Below, piece by piece: positions 56,533 to 64,000 of a stretch of DNA of 64,000 nt; positions within the stretch are counted from its first letter, which is position 1, and the number at the start of each line of letters is the position of its first letter. The notes under the pieces are model-generated. The model did not search any database. It was not told where the DNA came from and worked only from the letters and a program-made list of their open reading frames with translations. Source of the DNA: Tulasnella sp. 424 (lineage: Eukaryota > Basidiomycota > Agaricomycetes > Cantharellales > Tulasnellaceae). The DNA lies in assembly GCA_019633425.1 (NCBI GenBank), contig WSUB01000109.1:62001-126000 (forward strand). The letters are read 5' to 3'. A program made the translations under genes and the position numbers.

Positions 56533-57403
56533 TCATTTCAAAATTGCACGGCTATGGGTAACAGGCAATATTCTTCGCCTATGCTGCTGGCTCAAATACA
56601 AGGACCTATTTCGACGACCGATCATGAGCGGACTACGCAGGACATCACGGCATGAACTCACAACATCGTGGTAGGTCTGCCCGGGATTATTCTTAAAGAA
56701 TGCCTTCTTGCCTGTCACTGCGTATATGCATTTCTGACTGCTAGAATAGACGAAATAGAATTGATACGAGACAACTAGCAATGGGGGGGTTAGATGGTGA
56801 TCACACACTGTTCAAGGAAACAACATGACGAACGGGTTTCTTCATCTTCCCAGGTTCCTATGATCCTTCCATCTAAAGTCATATCCCAAATCCTCTTTCC
56901 AATGGGACCGTTTGTATTCGGACCGGCGTGTTTTTGAGTCTTCTCCCCCGGCCCGTTGACAATTGTCAGGCTTGCCCACCTAGATACGAAGAGCAGGGTA
57001 AGTAGAATCAATGAGTATAGCGCACCTCGATCCTCTTACTCAGCAGAGTCTTTCCCCAACGTGGGGGTGGCACTGCGAAAGCATGTCCCGAGCCATGTCA
57101 AGTCGTTGTTCGGCGAATTCTGGATCGCCGCCGCCGCCCAGTCACAGATTGAGGTATTATCAGTCTAGATTATTGAGAGGACGATGTAAGACGTAGACCC
57201 ACCAGAATTTCGATGTAATCTTTTTCGTGACTTGTGGGAGTAATCCGAATTTGAAGGGCATCGGCCGACGAGCTTGTGCCCTCGAGTGCACCACTCCCCG
57301 AATTAAAGGTTTTCGCGACGTACCGACCGATATTTCTCTCAGGACTGTTGATACGGAGATATCCCACACGGGGGTTCGTATCGAGAGGACGATTGCTGGC
57401 CAT
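56533..57403 (-). CDS. Family X protein 5 (dispersed, divergent)
   Basis: 222 aa. Identified by gene structure as much as sequence. Exons 57203-57403 (201 nt), 57040-57119 (80), 56834-56979 (146), 56533-56774. Exon 2 and 3 lengths and all intron phases equal those of the tandem copies at 23-30 kb. Shared landmarks: VGYLRINSPERNIGRYVAK, ALQIRITPTSHEKDYIEI, LTWLGTCFRSAT, LDGRIIGTWEDEE, YQFYFVYSSSQKCIYAVTGK. The C-terminus is about 30 residues longer and basic. Convergent with ERG26. Function unknown. Confidence 0.72.
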
Positions 57404-58695
57404 GAATGGGGTTGAGGGCTGGAGAATGCTAGAGATAAGGGGGTAAGCTCGGCTTATAAAGAGCTCAAACCGAACCGGTCTACTTCCTTATTTGATACCT
57501 TGCTTTTTAGGTCCGAGTCCAGTATCCGAAAGAGTAGGGTTCGAAGGGGATAGGAATATGATGAGATGCAGGAATTACCTCCAACCAATCCGCTTCATTA
57601 TAGAGAGCCCGGGCTTTCTAAGACTTCATGTTTCTTGATTGAGCCATTGACCTCACGAGTAGCAAGGACGGTCCTGGAGTCTATCGTCGGTTTAGCTCGA
57701 CCCTTGCTCCCTCAAAGTTGGCGGAGAGCGTGATCGAGCGACTGAATTATTGGGCCCACGATCCACCGTGGATTCATAATATTGTGATTAAGTTTAATGA
57801 AACCTATTGCCGAACAATGGAGATTGTTTGTTGTTACAACGAATGTCCTGGAGGCCCATTTGCAGGGGGTTTAACGACTGGTTCATTATAGTGAACTAAG
57901 ACGCCAGACATCTGAAGGTCAATGAGGTAGTGTGTACATTCTCCGCGCTCAGGTATGGGAGCAACGGGGGGCCATAAATTCAAAGTCTTTCTTGATGAGA
58001 GGAGGAAGGTGCTCCTGCGCCTTCTATCCCGGCCGATCCACGGTTCTATAAAGAGAGCCGCTAAATATTACGTAGCGGCAGCCGCAGTCCTTAATCTTGC
58101 CGGATTGGAAGAACTTTTTGAGTTTATGCGATCATCTGAACTCGAGCACGCAGTCGAAAGAGACAGCAGAACCACCAGAGAAGGGGCAGTTAGCTTGCAG
58201 GCTCAGCACAATAAGCTCTGCTACACGGGTTTTACACATGCCAGGCTGCGTTGCTGCGGTGGCATGAGCATGGGATTTTGTCTGGGCCAAAATCCCTCAG
58301 GCGCCCGTTCGGGCGCCGGACAGGATCACTGCCGTCGTTCCCAACATCCAGCTCAGGACACGATCAATTTTGTAGAGAAGAAAGTTGTTAGGGTAGCGAA
58401 CTTATTTTGATCACATAAAGGCTGAGATGAAGGGAGGAAAGGGCGGCCGGCGCGCAAGAAACGGAGAGGTTCGGCGTTCTACGTCTTCTGTCTGTTGGAA
58501 TCCGAACCGGCGGGGCTTTGGTCTCCTTGTCAATCATCGCCCCTCCCTCTCACCCCCATCCAGTCCTCAAGATAGCGCCCAAATCGACCCCTCGAGGCGA
58601 ACCTCGAAGTACTTAGGATCACCCCTCGCCCTCCTTTCTATCTGAGCTCTCCCTTCTTTCCCTCTTCGCGTTATTCATTCAAGTGCTGGCAACAC
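57404..58695. other. Divergent intergenic region
   Basis: 1.3 kb. A 151-codon rightward frame at 57955-58410 has no recognisable features and poor composition, so it is not called. Nothing else seen. Confidence 0.4.
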
Positions 58696-61205
58696 ATGGT
58701 AGAGGCCTGTCCATCAGAAAACACCGAATCCATCGACCAGACCGACTTTTGGTCCTCTGTATGTCAGACCCTTGGAGTATCAGAACCAGTAAAGGAGAAC
58801 TGACTCGCGCTTGGCTTCCGTTCGTGGCTGTTTGATGCCTCCTCAGGGTTCTATCCACTGGTAGGTTTGCATGCAACCCAACGGTCGACCCCAAAATCAA
58901 TGACCCAAATTGACTCTGGATCGTGCAGGACACCGCATAGGATAGGTTGGGCTATTGCCGGCGGTTGCGCGGTCCTTGTGCGTCACTTTCTCCTTGCCAA
59001 TCCACGGGGCGGCCTGCGGAAGAAAAATCAGGCCGTTGGGCCGGAACTTGCTGACGGATTTTTGCTTCTATCCGTCGGATTATTCTCTGATGCACCTATA
59101 GACCACCATCATCACCGCCATCAATGTGTCGATGCATGCTCGGTGAGTCCTGTCCGAATGGGCGTTGAAGCGTCCCTGAGGGCGCACCCTTCGTTGCCCA
59201 CACTCCCTCTGTGTTCGAGTACGGCGACTGATTAACTTCCCATGTAGAAACTATCGCGTTCCGGCCGAGCAGCGTCAAATTATCGTAAGTCGTTCTTGGG
59301 ATGTCCGAACCAGTTCGAGGTCTTACACATGCCATTCTAGCGAATCCTATATCTACCGATGGTCTACAGCATCATTTCTTTCTTATCCTATCGCTTCTTT
59401 CGTGCATACACGTGAGCCTTTCATGATTCACTCGTAAACCCAGTTCTCTGAACAAAGGGCCATTGTGGCTTGCCTTTGTCAGGTATTACTCGCTCATAGA
59501 GATTGCATACGAGGCATTGACCATCTCGGCTTTCTTGTGAGTGTCGAAACCCCACATCCTTTGACTATATTTACTCACTTCTAGTCGCGATCCGACTAGG
59601 CTGTTACTTATTCAGTATGTGGCTGCAACGGCATCCGACTACACGGCCGAAGGGGCGTTAGCTCGAAAGGACAAGAGTAAGATGCCATTACCGGTACGTC
59701 TATCCTTCCAAATACCTCTAATATAAATCACATTCTGAACAGACACTTTCAGTTCTGCTTCTGGAGATATCGCCCGACGAAGCCATACTTCATGTATACG
59801 CTTAAATGGGCCGTCCTGCAATATGCCGTGATTAGGCCACGTTCGTTCTTACCTCCGATTAGAACCGAGAGCGCTGTTAACACCAGAAAATCACCCTCTC
59901 TAGTTGTCTCAATAGCTGGTATCGTATGCGAAGCACTCAATGTGCTCTGTCAATCCGTGTGGAGTGTCCATTATGCTGGGGTTTATTTGGAGGCGGTTGA
60001 TTTTGTTAGCATCAGGTCTGTCAAATAGAGCAAGTCTCGAGAATAATTGAGGAAGGGTAACTGACACCCGTTTTCTTGCTCCAGCGTGGCTCTCTATGGC
60101 TTGGTGAGTAGTCCTGAGGTCCGAAAGGCGGTTGAGCTCACCGCGTCTCGCAATAGATTCTTTTCTACGACCTCACGAAGGAAGAACTCAAAGGTCGAAG
60201 GCCGTTGGCCAAGTTCTTAGCTATTAAGCTGATCGTTTTGTAAGTATGCTCCTGGAACTTATCGGAAGTTCGACCTGACCAACCATTGTCCACTATCGTG
60301 CGTTCTAGCTTCACCTTCTATCAAAATTTCGTGGTACGGTCACATGCTTGTTGTAAGGCATCGTGCATTATGGCTCACTATTGTTTACACTCTAGTTCGA
60401 ACTATTGCAGAAGAAGGGCGTCATCAAGGGTGCGTTGTTTCCCGTCCAGCGGTGAAGCCACTTGTATTCTAAGGCCTTTCCCAGGTACAACATACTGGAC
60501 TGAGAGTAATATCGTCGATGGGCTGAATGCTTTGGCCACTACAATTGAGGTACGTCATCGTGCCGCTCAATACCTTGCAGCGTGTCGCTCAACTCTTGTC
60601 ACAATAACCTAAGATGGTGATATTCGCTCGTGGGTTGCCTCCCTGCGTGGAAGACACGAGTAACGAACTAATAACCCTTCGGTTTCACAGTATATATGCT
60701 CTGGGCTTACCCGGCATCGGAGTACAAGAACAAGGAATTAAAGAAGCGCAGTGCCGGCAAGGCCATTTGGGACAGCCTCAATTACGGTGCGTTCTTCACC
60801 CGGTTCTCCCACCGGAAAATCAGGTTCGCTGATGCGATCACCTCTAATTTAGCGGATTTTGCTTGGGAGGTCTACCTTTCGATGAAATTCTTTGTCCGTG
60901 CAGCGATCGGCCGGCCAGAAACTCGCGCACAAAAAGATATCGACGAAAAGGGGAGAACCGATTTCGAGAAAGCGTTCTTACCTGCAAAGGCCAATGCTTC
61001 CTACCGCGCTGGGGATGACACTGTTAAGGGATTGGTCCAGAGGAATGGAGGAGCGAATAGCAGTGTGGATGGGAGAACCATGAGTCCCAATGGTACGGTC
61101 ACAGCGGAGGACGAATACATCACAAGCTCAGCCGGAAGGTATACAGCGCCACCTCCGACGTCCGGTCAGGCTATACCGATGCGGGATCTAGATCGGAGGA
61201 GGTAG
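58696..61205 (+). CDS. TMEM184 / organic solute transporter alpha-like membrane protein
   Basis: 459 aa, seven-helix Ost-alpha/TMEM184 family; in fungi linked to vacuolar or endosomal membranes, function poorly known. Landmarks: HRIGWAIAGGCAVL, NYRVPAEQRQIIRILYLPMV, YYSLIEIAYEALTISAFLL, FWRYRPTKPYFMYTLKWAVL, KLIVF/FTFYQNFV, DGLNALATTIEM, LWAYPASEY; Thr/Gly-rich C-tail. Seventeen exons: 58696-58758, 58847-58860, 58929-58977, 59102-59142, 59248-59284, 59341-59411, 59483-59536, 59600-59693, 59753-59840, 59904-60015, 60085-60103, 60157-60239, 60309-60333, 60396-60429, 60485-60549, 60614-60629, 60691-61205. Exons of 14, 19 and 16 nt are needed to keep frame; the 14-nt one encodes GSIHW. Confidence 0.9.
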
Positions 61206-61495
61206 GGAACGGATATCGCGGGAGCGCAATGGTGGTTCGTATGCAGGAGATCTGGGTAAATCTTTGGATATTGTGGTTCACTGTTGGATATGTCTCACAC
61301 CTCTGCTTTTTCTTTTTACTGATACTCACCTACATGTATTATAACACATACCACCCGGCCGCAGAGCTGGATGAATGTGACACGGACGTTCTTTTCGTTA
61401 ACTAACCGTGGTGACTTTCACAATGTAATCTCACTAAGTATATCGTGGATTGAGTCGTTAAGGTCGACGTAAAGTAACGTAAACAGCCTACAGAA

Positions 61496-63273
61496 TCATG
61501 AGGATTCCATCGCTCGGAGTGGGGACATGTAAAGACCAGAGTCCATCAGTTTTCCTTTTCTGCTGGAGCTGGAATTCCTGCATCTGGGAACAGGAGAAAC
61601 TCCAACGGCATTCCAATCCCTCACAAGAAGCATTCCCAAGACACCTTCATCCTCCACACGCTGTTGTTGCTCGTATGCAGTGTTATCTTCGTCCGTCCAG
61701 GTTAGGGAGACGAGAGAGCTTGATGCCGAGGTAGATGGTGATTCGTAAGTTATCGCTCTGGAGCGTCTCGGGCGCCAGGCTCGAATGGCTGACAGTCTTC
61801 GTGCGAACTTCGTTCGAGCTGGACTTGGGGTGGGAGGAAGGGGTTTGTTCACATTCAGGAAAGGTGTTTGGGTCGGGAGTGATGGTGGGGGAGCGATGCT
61901 CTGGAACGGATCTTCTAAACCGATGGGGTCTTGAGCCACCGCTGGACCCTTCCGCCACTGTCGCCACCGTTGAGACAACTTCCATACCCCGTCTAATCCT
62001 GAAGAGAGGGATGACTGTCGATGCTGGCGCCGGTTGTTCCATGGGTCGTTCTCAACCTCCTCCCACCTCCAGTTCCACCCCTTTCCTGGTGAAGGAGGAA
62101 CCATAGTGTATCGGGCCACATCCTTGACGGAGAACCTGACACTCTGATTTAAGCGCTCGAGAGCCCTCCGTCTTGCATCCCAACGAGGCGACGAGTCGGG
62201 TGGGAGGTGCACTGGGACGTGCGGGAAGAACGCGGATTCTGCGGTGCTGGTATGTTGGGAGCAGAGTGGTTGGTGAGGTATGGACCATAATGGCGTTTCG
62301 CGAGGATCGTGGGGTTGGGTGGTGGAAACGAGCAAGTTGTCGAAAGACTTGGCGGCAAATGACCGAATATCTGACACAATGGATGTTACAGTGCGCATGC
62401 TTCGTATGCTGTGTGGGGATGGTGGTCGGGGAGGAAGCAGGGAGCCAGACTGTTGAGAATGTAGGCCTAGAAACGCTTCATCCACGACTTGACTCGACGA
62501 GGAGCGCGCAGCGGTTGAGATTGAGAGGAGCTCTGGGAGAGGTTTGTAATATTCTAGGGCGCGATGGAGGACCTAAATGCCAAAGGAAGGTCAGCATCCT
62601 GGAAAACAGTGAATTTGGCAAATAGCCATACAATTTTCATGTGCTCAAAACATATGTCATCATCTGAACCTCGCGGAGGAATTGAAGGTCCGAGTGGCGA
62701 CTCCGGCCTACGACGCTTCCATTCCGCCGCCCAGAAATGCCGAACGTGGGCCGGCCTCAATGAATCATCGAACGACCTTGGAACCTGAACAGCCCTCCGA
62801 AGTATAGCTATCCAGTCGTCAAGCAATTTCTGCAAGTGGTAGTTCATATCGTGATTCTGATGTGTAAGGATAGATACTTCCTGGCCCGAGAGTGTAACCC
62901 CAGTCCTTCGTGGACAAAGGGAGGCGGCTGATGGTGATGTTGCTTGCTGGTGATCGGTCGCCTGGATGATCGATATATATTCAGAGAGATCGCTTAACAT
63001 GCTAGGTAGAAGTGCAGGCGGCGTGAGCGTCTCGGGAATACTCACATGGGTCCCATTCACTTACTGGAAATATCGGACGACATCGCTGTCGGCGAGGGCT
63101 TTTCTGCTCTGCCCAATTCCCCGCCGGACATCATCATTGTCTACAACCCAAACTTGACATTCGGTCCAATCAATCGTCGTGGCTTCCACCATCCGAATGA
63201 ACAACGTTTGGCAGAGTCCCATGCAAGCAGCGTGGTCATTGGCGGTCCGTAGCCTGTCGGCGAATGTGGTCAT
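61496..63273 (-). CDS. Uncharacterised 551-aa protein
   Basis: Three exons, 63065-63273, 62632-63001, 61496-62572, with in-phase GT-AG introns; intron 2 runs from GTATGG to TTTAG (59 nt). I do not recognise the family. The N-terminal ~200 residues look folded (MTTFADRLRTANDHAACMG, YHLQKLLDDWIAILRRAV, HVRHFWAAEWKRRR, ICFEHMKIVLHRALEYYKP). The remainder is Pro/Ser/Arg-rich and likely disordered, with PxxP runs (NKPLPPTPSPART) that could bind SH3 domains. No signal peptide or membrane segment. Convergent with the Ost-alpha-like gene, 290 nt apart. Confidence 0.7.
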
Positions 63274-64000
63274 GAGAGGCGTTGAAAAGGTTTAAGTGGG
63301 ACGAGAACATTATCGAGGAGAGCAAATTTATAATGAGAGTATACAGCGCTGAGTGGTTCGGTGTTGCGACGGGGGAAATGTATGGTCGGGAATGAGTACA
63401 GTCCTCTCGAACAAAGGGGTCATGCACAGCCTCGGGGCAAGGTGTACGTTGTCATGGAGGTCACCGAGGACCAAAAAGCGCAACGACGTGGGAACATCGC
63501 CGCAGAATGGGAAGCTGTACATGTGAGGAATAAAGAGTGATTAAGTGTGGTTATTAGAGGTTGTGTCCACTTGTTGGCAGCCGAATCGCCACTGGGTAGT
63601 GTCATGGAGACAGACATACAAACAAATTCGGACAGATTCGGATTCAAACCCCAAGTCACAATAACCATCGAGTCATCATTGGGATGGGTCGACGGAAATA
63701 CAGTGAGGTTACGACGTGGGAGCGGCGGTGCAGCCCTCTTCCGCTATTCTGGAGGAGGGGGGTTCTAGCGAGGTTGAGGTTCCGAGGCTGAGCAGAGACG
63801 CGTAATGTAGACAGTAACAGATGGTCGAGTCGGCGTCCCCCGTTGTCGAATGGGATCTGGGAGAACTCACGAAATGGACTCGTGTAGCAAAAACAGCTAA
63901 TCAAGGTAAATATGTAAATATCAAAGATGACGTTGTTATGTCCAAACCATCAATCGCTTAAGACCAGTGTGGTAATTTCCACAAGTCGCTAAGCTCGAGC
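63274..64000. other. Right-hand end of window
   Basis: 727 nt upstream of the gene at 61496-63273. Several short frames exist on the minus strand, but none has family features; part of a gene running off the edge cannot be excluded. Confidence 0.35.

Noticed and set aside
57955..58410. 151-codon plus-strand frame
   Set aside because: No family features, no splice partners and unusual composition; likely chance.
62597..62631. A 35-nt intron (gttttc...tttag) in the gene at 61496-63273
   Set aside because: The upstream donor GTATGG gives a standard 59-nt intron with the same acceptor and phase.
1..64000. tRNA or rRNA genes, CRISPR arrays, complete transposons, bacterial-type operons
   Set aside because: None recognised on reading both strands; intron-rich eukaryotic structure throughout. 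tRNAscan or a repeat library could still reveal small items.

Overview
This is a 64 kb stretch of a filamentous basidiomycete nuclear genome, most likely an agaricomycete (mushroom-forming fungus). Almost every gene is cut by many 50-70 nt GT-AG introns. The gene content fits that group: a fused glutamine amidotransferase/CPSase, F-box, MYND and Ost-alpha proteins, a CBM1-linked PL3 pectate lyase, ERG26, and membrane-anchored GH5 exo-1,3-beta-glucanases. All exon coordinates were derived by hand from reading frame, splice consensus and comparison between paralogues. No RNA genes, CRISPR arrays or complete transposons were recognised.

Layout. 1-4438 (-): 5' part of the pyrimidine CPSase gene, cut by the window edge. 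5091-10348 (+): three Rab-like GTPase paralogues (the second frame-disrupted) plus a pseudogene fragment. 10544-12976 (-): fungal P-loop ATPase. 14258-16079 (+): two tandem thioredoxins with a fragment of the neighbouring peptidase gene between them. 16232-18561 (-): S9 serine peptidase. 19004-23119: three YCII-domain genes and one disordered protein with a UIM-like motif. 23436-30131 (-): four tandem copies of an unrecognised small-protein family, called family X here, mixed with YCII pseudogene scraps. 31360-46973 (+): four tandem GH5_9 glucanases. 47528-53167: MYND protein, F-box protein and PL3 pectate lyase. 54466-56316 (+): ERG26. 56533-57403 (-): a fifth, divergent family X gene. 58696-61205 (+): TMEM184/Ost-alpha protein with 17 exons. 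61496-63273 (-): an uncharacterised protein.

The main theme is repeated local duplication. Five unrelated families (Rab-like, thioredoxin/S9, YCII, family X, GH5_9) expanded in tandem within about 42 kb, and decayed copies remain beside intact ones. YCII and family X seem to have been copied together as one module: the YCII half decayed while the X half stayed open. The genes do not form an obvious pathway. The glucanases and pectate lyase act on cell-wall polysaccharides, while the CPSase and ERG26 genes are housekeeping.

The best candidate for something undescribed is family X. Its five members of about 192-222 residues keep identical internal exon lengths (80 and 146 nt) despite strong sequence divergence, and three share a conserved upstream element.
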